Notes: generated from the letters alone by a model not told the origin. DNA of 64,000 nucleotides from Paucidesulfovibrio sp036541255 (GCA_036541255.1 JAZHDD010000063.1:62001-126000); one strand, 5' to 3'. Counted from the first letter of the stretch, positions 35,300 to 44,374 are shown. A program made the numbers and translations.

Positions 35300-35446
35300 T
35301 ACTGGAGTAGCTCGTCTCGCTTGTGTTTCAGTAATAGCTGAAACGAGGTGATTAATAATGTTTTTAACTCGTGAGGCCGTGGGGCGATTTGCCTGCGGCT
35401 TTTTGAGTAATAAAGATTCTAACTGAATTGTTCGTCGCGATGTAAG

Positions 35447-36487
35447 TTACCCCTGAACTATTTCTTGCCGCCCCTTATCTACTCTGACCGCCCAGACGTA
35501 CTGGTTGGTCTTAGAGTCGTACTGGTAAACGAACGTCTCGGGATAGGCGTTTTCCTGATAATACATCCCCAGCTTGAAAGCGCTCGAAGCACCGGTAGCG
35601 AGGAAGAGATGCACCCGCTCGATCTTTCTGCGGACGTCACGGATGTAATCATTGATTGCAGCCGTAATCTCCGCGAGTTGCCGCTCGCAAAGGACTGCGT
35701 CGGTCTTGATGTTCCACTGAGGCTCGACCCGGGCAATGCAGCCACGCAGGTGCTCTGGGATCTGCTCGTCATTTATGGGAATAGTGAAGGGGATAACGAT
35801 AGCCAAGTCTTCCTTGAGTTCCTTAGGCTTGACTATCTCAATCCGTTTGCCGTTGTCGCACTCATCAAGAGTGCTCCATTTAAGTACATTGCGGTCGTAA
35901 TCCATAACCTCAAGGCCTTTGCGCGTCCCCAGAAGGCATCCTGCTGCATACAGCAGGGGGACATCTCCCAAACCGGCGAAAAGTACGTGCCTGGGGCTTT
36001 GTTCCTCGGAGGATATCCGATGTTTCAGATCCCGCTCAATTTGCTTCAATTCGTCGAGTCGCTCCTCTGGAGTTGCTCGGTCAATGATCGGATAGGAAAA
36101 GGGGATTACACGACCCAAGGTGTACTTGGATGGCAGGTCATCTTTTGGAGGAGCCTCAGCCATCCTGGATAGGCCGCGAACATACACCAGTGCGGTCAAC
36201 CATTTCTTCTCGCAATGCTTGATGCGCAGGATGAAACAGACAATGCCGACAGCCATCAGGCTGATAGACATCCAAAGCGGGGCCTGGTCGCCCCACGAGG
36301 CGGTGACCGAAGACAAGACAGGAAGCTTGAGGTCGGCCTTGAGGCAAAACCCGGTCCCGCCTGCCCCAAGCGTCCCGGCCCAGAACACCCCGTTGGCGGC
36401 TCTAAGGCCCGGATCCATAGATCTGTATTTCAGCCACATGGTGAACAGCCACGTGATCCCGTTCCATATTGTCTTAAAAATTTTCAT
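35447..36487 (-). CDS. cap14: CBASS effector Cap14, two-TM SAVED protein
   Basis: This 346-residue last gene of the CBASS operon has two N-terminal membrane helices (about 30-48 and 65-90) and a C-terminal sensor domain from about 130. That domain resembles SAVED: HVLFAGLGDVPLLYAAGCLLG, a Rossmann-like pattern, and VHLFLATGASSAFKLGMYY. SAVED domains bind cyclic oligonucleotides made by the CD-NTase; with membrane helices the effector would disrupt the inner membrane and abort infection. The start at 36487 follows CGGAGAT and is one base from the end of cap3. Cap14 is the CBASS name for TM-SAVED effectors. Confidence 0.8.
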   Translation of the reverse strand: MKIFKTIWNGITWLFTMWLKYRSMDPGLRAANGVFWAGTLGAGGTGFCLKADLKLPVLSSVTASWGDQAPLWMSISLMAVGIVCFILRIKHCEKKWLTALVYVRGLSRMAEAPPKDDLPSKYTLGRVIPFSYPIIDRATPEERLDELKQIERDLKHRISSEEQSPRHVLFAGLGDVPLLYAAGCLLGTRKGLEVMDYDRNVLKWSTLDECDNGKRIEIVKPKELKEDLAIVIPFTIPINDEQIPEHLRGCIARVEPQWNIKTDAVLCERQLAEITAAINDYIRDVRRKIERVHLFLATGASSAFKLGMYYQENAYPETFVYQYDSKTNQYVWAVRVDKGRQEIVQG

Positions 36488-36488
36488 T

Positions 36489-36956
36489 TTATATCTCCGC
36501 GAGTTGTTTGCAGACGCCGTTTTTGAATCCGATCCAGGCGTTGGTCCTTTCTGTCCCAACGATAAGGAAAACGAGGCTTGAGCCCTCGTATTTCCCTTTT
36601 CGAAGAAGACCGTTCCAGTCCTCCAGGTCAGTCAAAGATGGGGTGGGTACCGGCTCGGGGTGTGTATGCCATACCCCAAGAAGCGTCAGTGTGCTGCTTG
36701 ATCTTTTCCATGCCCTATGGAGTTTCAGGTTGTGGAAGCAGGACCGGAAGAAAAACGCCCTGCGACGACGGTCCAGGAAATGCGGGACGGTCACCGATTC
36801 GACAACGCGATGGTTCCCCTGAAGGGGGAAGCGTCCGATGAGCAAGCCACCGGCCTCCTTGTCCTTGAGGTCAATCTGGCGATACCCGAGCATTTGTTCG
36901 ACAGCTTCCTCCATAAGAATCAGCTTGCCGCCTGACAGCGCAAAATTCATCCTCAT
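36489..36956 (-). CDS. cap3: CBASS JAB/JAMM isopeptidase Cap3
   Basis: This is a 155-residue deubiquitinase-like metalloprotease. The JAMM motif is visible: Glu in KEAGGLLIG (about 34), and GVWHTHPEPVPTPSLTDLED, with the two zinc His and the Ser-x2-Asp of the motif. Cap3 removes or trims the CD-NTase conjugates that Cap2 makes. Its start shares a base with the cap2 stop (TGATG). ATG codons at 36959 and 36950 are possible alternatives. Confidence 0.87.
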   Translation of the reverse strand: MRMNFALSGGKLILMEEAVEQMLGYRQIDLKDKEAGGLLIGRFPLQGNHRVVESVTVPHFLDRRRRAFFFRSCFHNLKLHRAWKRSSSTLTLLGVWHTHPEPVPTPSLTDLEDWNGLLRKGKYEGSSLVFLIVGTERTNAWIGFKNGVCKQLAEI

Positions 36957-38737
36957 CATCTCCCCCTGCACACCGGACAGATGACACTTGCAAAGTCCCG
37001 GGAATCATACACCGAGAGAGGAGAGTCCTCCCCAAAGGAAGGGTTGAATTCAAGCCCCATCTTTTCAGCAACGTCTGCCCGGCCTCGCCATGAACGGTAT
37101 ATGCTCGGGGATCCTTCTGGGTCATTGATGGTGTCCCATAGCATTTCGCAGGCCATGATAGCAGTCTTTTCGGCATCCAAGGCAGAAAAGGGTATGAAGC
37201 TGCCGCAACCGGTCAAGTCCTTGGCCACGACCTGGTCGGGCTTTAGATAATGGCAGGTCATGTACGGGCCTTGGTCACGATCCCTGACCAGGCAGTTGAA
37301 ACAGCCCTTGGTATCGCCGTCCAAAACGGCGAAGCCGCCGACTCCTGCGGCTTCCACCCAGGTGAAAAGTATTGGAGGCAGCCCCATTCCCTCGCGCTGC
37401 CGGCTGACTTCGCGCATTCCGCTGAATTCTCCGGTTGCGTCGACGATAAAATCCATTCGTTTTGCTTCGCCCTCGTGGCCCTCAAGCCATTTCTTCCGAT
37501 CCATATGTCTCCAAACGGTCGAAAGCCCGACATGTTCACTGGCCAGGTTTTCGGCAAGCGCCTTGCTCTTCTTTGCTCCAATCGAACTGCTCCCGAGATA
37601 ATGACGAAAGACGTTCTCATGAGTGAAATAATCGGAGTCTACAAGGACGAGTTCACCAACCCCCATGAGCGTCAACTTCTCGGCCACCCGGCAGCCGACA
37701 GCCCCACAGCCGACGACGGCCACGGACACCTCAGAAAGGTCGTACTCTGCGCCAGCTCTTTCGGTCATGAATTCTCTGTAGTGGTGTTCGATTTCAAATG
37801 GAGTGATCTCCCACAGCTTCTCGCTGTCGCTCTCAAAAAAATTCTCCTTGCTCCTGCCCTTTATGTGGACTCCGAAGAGGGCATGCCCGCCTGCGGGCCG
37901 AGGGGTCGAGAAGAAAAAGATATAGTATTGAGTCTGGGATATCCTGGACCTGCCCTTCTTCGATTTATTTCTGAACTTGGACTTCTTCCCTGACGGCTTT
38001 TTACGGAACTTTCCATTTTTCATCCAGGCGTCGAACTCGGAAGTCTTCACCTTGATCGAACCAAACAGCGAGCGCACATAGGCCGCCGACACTGCGTCAG
38101 AGGAGGGCGGCAACACAGGAGTGTCGAGGGGAAAGTACCAGGCTGTCTTGGGATCACCGTTGTTGAAACGCTGGGCATAAGCCGTCGACGGAAGTTCCCC
38201 GGCATATGAGATAGTGAATAGTCCTTCTGGAGTGGACCTGACTGTCATCCGAACCGACTCCCTGGCTGGCGGGGCAAAGAAGGCAACAGTTCGCTTACCC
38301 TTGAGCCAGCGCCAGAATCCCTCGAACTCGTCGACCAGGTTGTCTGGATCTGGTTCCTTGAGGCTTTCCTCCAACCTCTTAAGGGCAGCGGATATGCCGG
38401 ACGACAGAATGTCCTGAGGGCGAGAGGTTGCAAAGAATCCACCCGCGCGCCTATCCCAGAAACAGATATCGCCAAGGCAATTCACATGGTTGAGCAGCTC
38501 GTACTTTTCCGGATTACGCAGATAGACCTTGGGCATGTCCGCCGGAAACTGATTGGTGATGACGACGACTAGCTCGTGCGGCTCGCCATCAATGGTACAG
38601 GTCACATCCCATGCAGCCAGACAGGTCTTCTCGTGCTCAAAAGAAGGCTTGCCATCAAGGATCTCTCTCCTTGCGACGTCGTGGACCTCTGGATGTTCGG
38701 CTAACCATTCTTCAACCTGATCCAGATCCAGATTCAC
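36956..38737 (-). CDS. cap2: CBASS E2-E1 fusion Cap2
   Basis: This 593-residue enzyme has an N-terminal E2-like domain (about 1-150) with the conjugating Cys in LLNHVNCLGDICF, and a linker (about 150-330) with a Lys-rich stretch. The ThiF/E1-type adenylation domain has the ATP loop VAVVGCGAVGCRVAEKL, VLVDSDYFTHENVFRHYL and a Cys-rich catalytic part (GCFNCLVRDRD, LTGCGSFIPF). In type II CBASS, Cap2 primes the CD-NTase by joining its C-terminus to a target. It overlaps the CD-NTase gene by four bases. All expected domains are present. Confidence 0.88.
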   Translation of the reverse strand: MNLDLDQVEEWLAEHPEVHDVARREILDGKPSFEHEKTCLAAWDVTCTIDGEPHELVVVITNQFPADMPKVYLRNPEKYELLNHVNCLGDICFWDRRAGGFFATSRPQDILSSGISAALKRLEESLKEPDPDNLVDEFEGFWRWLKGKRTVAFFAPPARESVRMTVRSTPEGLFTISYAGELPSTAYAQRFNNGDPKTAWYFPLDTPVLPPSSDAVSAAYVRSLFGSIKVKTSEFDAWMKNGKFRKKPSGKKSKFRNKSKKGRSRISQTQYYIFFFSTPRPAGGHALFGVHIKGRSKENFFESDSEKLWEITPFEIEHHYREFMTERAGAEYDLSEVSVAVVGCGAVGCRVAEKLTLMGVGELVLVDSDYFTHENVFRHYLGSSSIGAKKSKALAENLASEHVGLSTVWRHMDRKKWLEGHEGEAKRMDFIVDATGEFSGMREVSRQREGMGLPPILFTWVEAAGVGGFAVLDGDTKGCFNCLVRDRDQGPYMTCHYLKPDQVVAKDLTGCGSFIPFSALDAEKTAIMACEMLWDTINDPEGSPSIYRSWRGRADVAEKMGLEFNPSFGEDSPLSVYDSRDFASVICPVCRGR

Positions 38738-39723
38738 GCACTCGCTCCGGCCGGGGCGACAGCCCGCGTGGTCTTATGGGACGTCTCTGCCGCAGTCGGT
38801 ACCGGGAAATCGTCGCCGAACTGCTTGCGAAGGATTTTACAGGCGTCAGTTTCAAGATCGCAGTCGGCGGCCTCAAGCAAGGCCACTTTGAGGGTTTCCA
38901 GGGCTTCCTTAAAATTGTCCATCTGAATATCGGTCAAATCCGCGTTGAGGTCGCAGAACGGTTCGACTGGCAACATGACTTTGAGGCCGTCCCCCCAGAC
39001 GAACAGCAGGGTGTCGACCAGGAGGATCAAGGCCTCAAGGTCGTTGTAGGTCGCATTAAAGTTTCGCTTCGGAGTAAAGTGGTTCAGGACACAGACCGTC
39101 AGGGTGATGCTGTAGGGTTTTTGGCTACCAAGCGCCTTGTCGCGCCACTTCTTCAAATACCTGATGACACGACGCATCTGGGCGCGTTCATCCGGGTTGT
39201 CGGAATATTTGTTCACCTTGGCAAGTAACCCCTTGGGGTCGGACTTCTCCCAGAATTTTTTGTCGGCAGCAGAGTGCCGCTTGCCCTTTGCAATGTGGAT
39301 ATCGTTGGAATACTCGTTGGGGTCTTTTGCATAGATGGCTAGGTCAACGTGGTACTGAGGTACGTTCTCACGGACATATTGGACAGTCACGCAGGAGCGC
39401 CGGATATCGGCATTGCGGCTAGCCCTGTCGAGAGCGTCATAGACCTTTTCCTTGAGCTCCACCGGGTTCTTGAAATCATCAGTGGTCACGTTGAAAAGCA
39501 GCCCGACGTCGATATCATAGTCGCCATCCTTGGGGACGATGCCGGTGCCCATGGCATAAGAGCCCTGGTTGAAATGCGAGAAGCTGAGCCCGTCCTCAAG
39601 CTTCTCGTTGAGCTCGGCGATCAGCAGCTCCCGTTTTTCGCGCAGGATTCTCGTGTCATCCAGATTCCCCAGTTCAATGGCCTCGTGAAATTTTACGAAA
39701 TGTTTTTGAAGATCGAGAGACAT
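38734..39723 (-). CDS. CBASS cyclic oligonucleotide synthase (CD-NTase)
   Basis: This 329-residue CD-NTase has a nucleotidyltransferase site GSYAMGTGIVPKDGDYDID, with GS and Asp-x-Asp, and the third acidic strand at YHVDLAIYAK. After phage sensing it makes a cyclic di- or tri-nucleotide that opens the SAVED effector. The C-terminal tail (TTRAVAPAGASA) is flexible and ends in small residues, as expected for a Cap2 conjugation substrate. The start follows GGAGGAGAA. It is the first gene of the operon. The clade and product are not assigned. Confidence 0.88.
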   Translation of the reverse strand: MSLDLQKHFVKFHEAIELGNLDDTRILREKRELLIAELNEKLEDGLSFSHFNQGSYAMGTGIVPKDGDYDIDVGLLFNVTTDDFKNPVELKEKVYDALDRASRNADIRRSCVTVQYVRENVPQYHVDLAIYAKDPNEYSNDIHIAKGKRHSAADKKFWEKSDPKGLLAKVNKYSDNPDERAQMRRVIRYLKKWRDKALGSQKPYSITLTVCVLNHFTPKRNFNATYNDLEALILLVDTLLFVWGDGLKVMLPVEPFCDLNADLTDIQMDNFKEALETLKVALLEAADCDLETDACKILRKQFGDDFPVPTAAETSHKTTRAVAPAGASA

Positions 39724-40125
39724 TTCTCCTCCATTTCTTATGTGTTGCCCCGGATAGCCGAAAATAATACACGCCGTCTATATGTCAATGATATCTGGCT
39801 GAATTAATATTCCATACTGTGTTGGTCGGATGATAAATTGGCAGAGAATTAAGGGTGCTTCTGGAAGTTGTAACGGTTATTTGATTGTCTTAGCCACCAG
39901 TACGCCCGGTTCTGAAGTAACCTGGACATATTAAGGGGTTATCCTGTGAGGTTACTGGTTTAGCTTTTTCTTTTTTTGGCCCTCCCTCCCCCCCCGCATG
40001 CGGGCATGGACTTAATCCTCTGTAGAAACGTAGTTTCCGATGGCGAATAGTTTTTATCGCTATAGATAAAGCCGCTCCTGGTTGTTTCCTTTTAAAGGTC
40101 CCCCAGAAGCGGCTCGACTTAACAA
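39724..40125. other. Upstream region of the CBASS operon
   Basis: This stretch holds no convincing gene. It contains a 12-bp stem with one mismatch (AGCCGCTCCTGG at 40070-40081 with 40103-40114) just before the 20-bp iterons, and several T-rich runs. It should hold the CBASS promoter. Confidence 0.4.
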
Positions 40126-40195
40126 CTTTATTACTTCCTAAAGAACTTTATTACTCACTTAAGTTCTTTATTACTTGCTTAAAGACTTTATTACT
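40126..40195. repeat. Four 20-bp iterons right of CBASS
   Basis: The core CTTTATTACT starts at 40126, 40146, 40166 and 40186, exactly every 20 bases (about two helical turns). The second unit is the exact inverted match of the copy at 35282-35299. Such phased repeats are typical of replication iterons or multimeric regulator sites. No Rep protein of known iteron type was recognised nearby. Confidence 0.7.
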
Positions 40196-40327
40196 CTCTC
40201 ACAACCCCAGAAAAGCAGAATAGCCTATAGATCTGCATTTCGCAATCTTGCCGCAAAATGGTCCAAAGAAGTGAACCTACGTTTAGGCAATCCCTGTGTG
40301 CATTCTAGTAAGTCAAGTAAGTGGTCG

Positions 40328-41353
40328 CTATGAATATGATCTCATATTGTCACCATAGCCTGATTGCCATTGCCCCCATAAGTCTGGGTACCGAACAATT
40401 CGAAGGATAGAGCATGCATATACCACTTTGGGAATGCAGTGAATTCGGAAATTGTCGTCTGGTTTATGAAGGGCCAATGGCCAAAGATGTAAGAATTTAC
40501 TAATGTCTTTTTGTGTCCGCTGAAAAGCGAAGCCAAGCTTGGGGATTCCCAATAAATCGAAAGGTTCACTTTTATTTACTTTTAATGCTCTTTCTAAACG
40601 TTCCTCTAATTCTCTCAGTTGGTCATATGAGTTGGCGTGAAGGGTTAGAAATTCATTAATCTGCGGGTATATTGCTGAATACATCTCCATTGATTGCTCG
40701 ATAGAAAATGCATCAAACAAGGTCGCAACATTTTCACAAAACATTGGGTGACGGTAAAGTGCTTCCTTGTAGCTACTTGGCCGCTGGCACCTTTTAAAGG
40801 TATTTATAATTCGGTCCCAGTAGGATTGGGGAGCTTGTGATTTGTAGTCCTTCAAGTCCTCTTCGAGTCTCGTGAGAAATTGAAGACTATTAATAATGCC
40901 CATACCATACTCTGAGTCAAGAGCTGGGTCATAAATATCTTTAACTGCTTCGGTTATGGCATGAAAGTTGTGCCTCAGGTGCTTTTCAAATCCGGGAGGA
41001 TCATAAAAGTCAAAATGATCGTAGATTTTTTGATATGCTTTCCCTGCGACACTTATGAGGTCCTTGACAATAATTTTTAACTCACCAGTTACTTCGTTCA
41101 GTGTTTTTTGATGGTGCCGAGAAATTTCAAAATAATTTTTCTGTGATTCTAATTTTTGATACTGAAGAGCTATCTCTTGATATTGCAAGGACTCTTTTTG
41201 TAGTTTTTCTATTTCGTTTTGATGGCGAATTGTAGCCTTGATAGCTCTTCTCGATTTTAAGTACGCGAGAAGAGAAATAAGACAACTAACACCTGGAATT
41301 ATAAAGGTTGAAACGACGGAAGTATCTTTTATAATATTATGCATTTCTAGCAT
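40328..41353 (-). CDS. Membrane-anchored coiled-coil protein of unknown function
   Basis: This 341-residue protein has one N-terminal membrane helix (STFIIPGVSCLISLLAYL) and then a charged coiled coil (about 35-80: IEKLQKESLQYQEIALQYQK). A mostly helical soluble domain follows, with many Tyr, Phe and Trp residues. I recognise no family. It is A+T-rich, stands alone upstream of CBASS on the same strand, and may be defence cargo or element maintenance. Both ATG codons near the start lack a clear ribosome site. Confidence 0.7.
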   Translation of the reverse strand: MLEMHNIIKDTSVVSTFIIPGVSCLISLLAYLKSRRAIKATIRHQNEIEKLQKESLQYQEIALQYQKLESQKNYFEISRHHQKTLNEVTGELKIIVKDLISVAGKAYQKIYDHFDFYDPPGFEKHLRHNFHAITEAVKDIYDPALDSEYGMGIINSLQFLTRLEEDLKDYKSQAPQSYWDRIINTFKRCQRPSSYKEALYRHPMFCENVATLFDAFSIEQSMEMYSAIYPQINEFLTLHANSYDQLRELEERLERALKVNKSEPFDLLGIPKLGFAFQRTQKDISKFLHLWPLALHKPDDNFRIHCIPKVVYACSILRIVRYPDLWGQWQSGYGDNMRSYS

Positions 41354-41595
41354 TTTATAATAATCCTTTTATGATTTGTTGCCATATTCCTTTAAGCACA
41401 TTTGGCTTCGTATATGTGTTTGATTGAAGGCGTTAAGCAAGGAGGAACAGCTTCGGGGGGCTAAGCCGTCTCTGGTGTAATTTATATGTTTTCAATGCGC
41501 AGTAGAGTGAATATGAATTTTCTCCGCTGATGCCTATATTCTAAGAGTGGAGTTAAGGCGAGTTGAAGACGTTTGGTGGCCGGATGGTTGACGCG

Positions 41596-42528
41596 CTATT
41601 GGTCACTTGTTGGCACTCCAGCTATGGCTTGGTGTACTCTGGAGTGGCAAATCGTCCCGACTACATTCATCAAAAAAACTGCATCATATTCAAACTCTTC
41701 GTCTCGAGAAGGATGCCACTTTTTATGTGTATGCTTGTTGGCGTGTTGGATGCTTCCTCTCAGGTCAACTATATACTTAATCAAATCCGTTTCATTTATT
41801 TCTGAACCAGTAGCCCTAAGCTTACTACAGATACGGCGCAATGCTACATTTGATTCTTGATTTATTTCTTCAGTTAGAACTTGCTTCAATTCAGTTGAAT
41901 TACTGAATCTGTATACCAAGCCCTTTGTTGAAAATTGACCTTCTCCATATTCATATTCCAGAAAAAAGAAAAGATGGCGAACCGTTTCAATATAGCGACA
42001 GTTTTCAAAATGCTCTCGACCTAGACGATAGTGGGCAGCAGAAACATAATCTCTAGGTTTTGCACCAGCTGCTATAATACATCTAGCCAGTATACCATTA
42101 TTAACAGGCTCTGTATTGTCCCAATTGTCTCTAGGTCTAAGTTTCCAACCGCCCATTATTGAAGTTTTGTTATCCCCTTCTTGTGGTATCCACTCTTCTT
42201 CCATTTTAGAATAATCTATGGCCCAAAGTCCGAACACGCTTAAGATGCTTTCTAAAGCAACAATTTTGTCATGTATGTCAATATATTTTAAAGCATCCTC
42301 ATTTACGGCAAATGGAAATCGAGGGATTATAGCATTTGGATCTTGTTCGACAGTGTGAAGAGTTGGCCAGTTTTCTTCAGGCACGTTTTGAATTTCGACA
42401 ATTATTCTATCGACAAACTGAGTATGTTCGTTGATCTGAAAAAAGAAATTCCAGTCATAGAGTACTATTGGTTGTGCATCACTTATTCTGAGTACTCCAC
42501 GCGCCGGTAGTGTGTAACATACTTTCAT
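41596..42528 (-). CDS. HEPN-like protein, possible defence ribonuclease
   Basis: This 310-residue protein has an unknown N-terminal part (about 1-150) and a helical C-terminal part. The latter includes the R-x4-H pattern RGSIQH within LIKYIVDLRGSIQHANK at about residue 264, the signature of HEPN RNases such as ApeA-type proteins. It is A+T-rich and encoded alone between the coiled-coil gene and the AlpA region. Anti-phage RNase activity is inferred from the motif and the island setting only. Confidence 0.65.
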   Translation of the reverse strand: MKVCYTLPARGVLRISDAQPIVLYDWNFFFQINEHTQFVDRIIVEIQNVPEENWPTLHTVEQDPNAIIPRFPFAVNEDALKYIDIHDKIVALESILSVFGLWAIDYSKMEEEWIPQEGDNKTSIMGGWKLRPRDNWDNTEPVNNGILARCIIAAGAKPRDYVSAAHYRLGREHFENCRYIETVRHLFFFLEYEYGEGQFSTKGLVYRFSNSTELKQVLTEEINQESNVALRRICSKLRATGSEINETDLIKYIVDLRGSIQHANKHTHKKWHPSRDEEFEYDAVFLMNVVGTICHSRVHQAIAGVPTSDQ

Positions 42529-42723
42529 ATCTACTTATCGTGTTAGTAGTTGATGAGAACTAACATTCTTGGCACCGCATTTCCACTTGGTGGCATGATT
42601 CTGAATATAAAACTTTGAGCAAGTCTGGTCTACAACCAAAAAAAGACGTTTTTTTTACATTCAATCATGTAACATACTAAAATTATAAGATATAAAATTT
42701 TACTGGGATGATTTCTGATCTAC

Positions 42724-42809
42724 TTTTCAAATAATATCTGTATAAATTTTGAAAAATTCCCATAAAACAGCCTGATTTTCAAATGGTACCTGTATAAATT
42801 TTGAAAAAT
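42724..42809. repeat. 34-bp direct repeat pair with internal symmetry
   Basis: Two 34-base near-identical units (42724-42757 and 42776-42809) are 52 bases apart. Each begins TTTTCAAAT and ends with the inverse, AATTTTGAAAAAT, with CTGTATA between. They lie about 95 bases before the AlpA-type gene. An operator for that regulator or a transfer/replication site is inferred. The rest of 42529-42904 shows no gene. Confidence 0.65.
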
Positions 42810-42904
42810 AGGGGTCTTTGTGCTGTTAGACAAAAATGAATCAAGTGGTATTATGGAGGTGTTTTGCATGTGTTGAAGTTATCATGATGACCGGGGTTGT
42901 TTTA

Positions 42905-43144
42905 ATGATGAATTATATTGTTGACGATGAATTACTCAACGCGGAACAACTTGCATCGTTGCTGAAGTTGTCTCGTACAACTGTCCAAGCCTATCGCTCC
43001 AAAAAACCAGATAGTCTGCCGCCGAGCTTTAAGCTCGGCCGCTTGGTGCGTTGGAGGAAAAGTGATGTTCAGGCGTGGATAGCTGACATCGACGTTGGTC
43101 AAGTGCCCGCAAAACGTGGTCCAGGAAGACCGAGGAAGCGGTAG
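42905..43144 (+). CDS. AlpA-type helix-turn-helix regulator/excisionase
   Basis: This 79-residue winged-helix protein of the MerR/AlpA group has a recognition segment LNAEQLASLLKLSRTTVQAY followed by FKLGRLVRWRKSDVQAWI. The C-terminal tail is basic (RGPGRPRKR). Such proteins act as excisionase or transcription factor in integrated elements. It is one base from the next gene. The start is uncertain, since in-frame ATGs lie at 42836 and 42905. Confidence 0.8.
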   Translation: MMNYIVDDELLNAEQLASLLKLSRTTVQAYRSKKPDSLPPSFKLGRLVRWRKSDVQAWIADIDVGQVPAKRGPGRPRKR

Positions 43145-43145
43145 A

Positions 43146-44021
43146 ATGAACCCCCGCCCCTCCTTCCAGTTTTACCCGCGCGACTGGCGAAATGATCTGG
43201 ACCTACAAGGGTGCAGCCTCCCAGCTCAGGCCCTGTTGATAAATTTTATTTGTGTCGTGCACGATTCAGATAAATACGGGGTCCTGTGCATTTCTGGTGC
43301 GAAAAGCGATCCATTTGCAGATCAAGATTTTGCAAAAAAATGTGCGAAAATTTTCAGAATTACGCCGAAAAAATTTCAAAAACTTTTACGTGAATTGCTC
43401 GATTCTGGAGTTTTAAAACAGGATGAAAACGGTGCGGTCTACTGCAATAGAATGCTGAGAGATCAGCGACTTACGGAAGCTAGAAGGGCCGCTGGGAAGC
43501 GCGGCGGTAATCCAAATTTGCTTAACCAAAAGGATAATCAAAATCCAACCCCTTCTTCTTCTACTACTTCTTCATTTTCTACTTCTTTAAAAAACACCAC
43601 CACTACACCTACCAATTCTTCCCTTTCACCGGGCGCAGTGGTTGGTAGTTGTTGTCAAATTTCCAGTGACGAAGAAGACTGCATTCGCCTTTTGACAAAA
43701 TATGCGGCGACCAAAAATCCATCCGCTTTCGAAAGGGTCCTCCGTGAAAAAGCAAGGCAAGGTGATCTGGATATTTCCAGGCTGAGTGAACTCAGGGAAA
43801 TGGAAGCCAAGGAGATCAAGCAAATTAAAGCAAATGAAATGGCGATGCGGAGGGCAAAAATGATCGAAGAACTAAATGCAAAGGAAGAAAAAGAACACCT
43901 CCAAAAAACGATGAAGTACGTGGAAATGAAACGAAGAAAAGGCGAGGAGGGACCTGTAACTTCGCTATCATCTGGCGATGATGCTTGTCTGGTCCCGCCT
44001 GCGGCGAGCGGGGAGCTGTGA
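43146..44021 (+). CDS. YdaU/DUF1376-like protein
   Basis: This 291-residue protein has an N-terminal winged-helix-like part (FQFYPRDWRNDLDLQGCSLP, then ITPKKFQKLLRELLDSGVL) similar to phage YdaU-type replication proteins. A low-complexity Ser/Thr/Asn linker (about 140-170) and a long charged helix (about 190-270) follow. It is coupled to AlpA before it and to mobC after it (TGATG). A role in replication or accessory mobilization is inferred; the second half is not recognised. Confidence 0.6.
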   Translation: MNPRPSFQFYPRDWRNDLDLQGCSLPAQALLINFICVVHDSDKYGVLCISGAKSDPFADQDFAKKCAKIFRITPKKFQKLLRELLDSGVLKQDENGAVYCNRMLRDQRLTEARRAAGKRGGNPNLLNQKDNQNPTPSSSTTSSFSTSLKNTTTTPTNSSLSPGAVVGSCCQISSDEEDCIRLLTKYAATKNPSAFERVLREKARQGDLDISRLSELREMEAKEIKQIKANEMAMRRAKMIEELNAKEEKEHLQKTMKYVEMKRRKGEEGPVTSLSSGDDACLVPPAASGEL

Positions 44022-44374
44022 TGGCGAAACGCGGTCCCATTCCCAAAAAAGATGCCGAGTTGCGAAAACATCAGGTCAACTGTCGGTTGACTGATCAGGA
44101 GCTGCAAACTCTCGACGCACACCGGGGTGGCCTTTCCCGTGGAGCATGGCTGCGGACGGCTGCGATGAAGCGTCCTCCAAGGCTCATCCCGGCGGTAAAT
44201 CGTGAAGCATGGTCCCACTTGGCCAAGTTAGCCGGTGGACTGACCTTCTTTGTTCAAGAGGCCAAATCAGGCCGAATTCTGACGATCGATGAAAGTTTGC
44301 TTTCTGATTTACGCGGGGCTGTAGGTGACGTGCGACGGCAACTTATTGGGGTTAGGGTGGAAGATGAGGGCTAA
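44021..44374 (+). CDS. MobC-like relaxosome accessory protein
   Basis: This 117-residue basic protein has an N-terminal ribbon-helix-helix-like pattern (HQVNCRLTDQELQTLDAH, GLSRGAWLRTAAM) and a helical C-terminus. Plasmid MobC proteins of this kind open the DNA at oriT for the relaxase. The start shares a base with the preceding stop, and its end overlaps the relaxase start by 11 bases. An oriT should lie near, but was not identified. Confidence 0.72.
   Translation: MAKRGPIPKKDAELRKHQVNCRLTDQELQTLDAHRGGLSRGAWLRTAAMKRPPRLIPAVNREAWSHLAKLAGGLTFFVQEAKSGRILTIDESLLSDLRGAVGDVRRQLIGVRVEDEG

Noticed and set aside
40126..40195. CRISPR array
   Set aside because: The repeats are 20 bases apart with short, partly similar intervals, not 25-40-base repeats with unique spacers. 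No cas genes were seen.
43146..44021. Replication initiator acting on the 20-bp iterons
   Set aside because: The protein resembles YdaU-type phage proteins rather than an iteron-binding Rep, and the iterons are about 3 kb away. The link remains possible, but cannot be supported.
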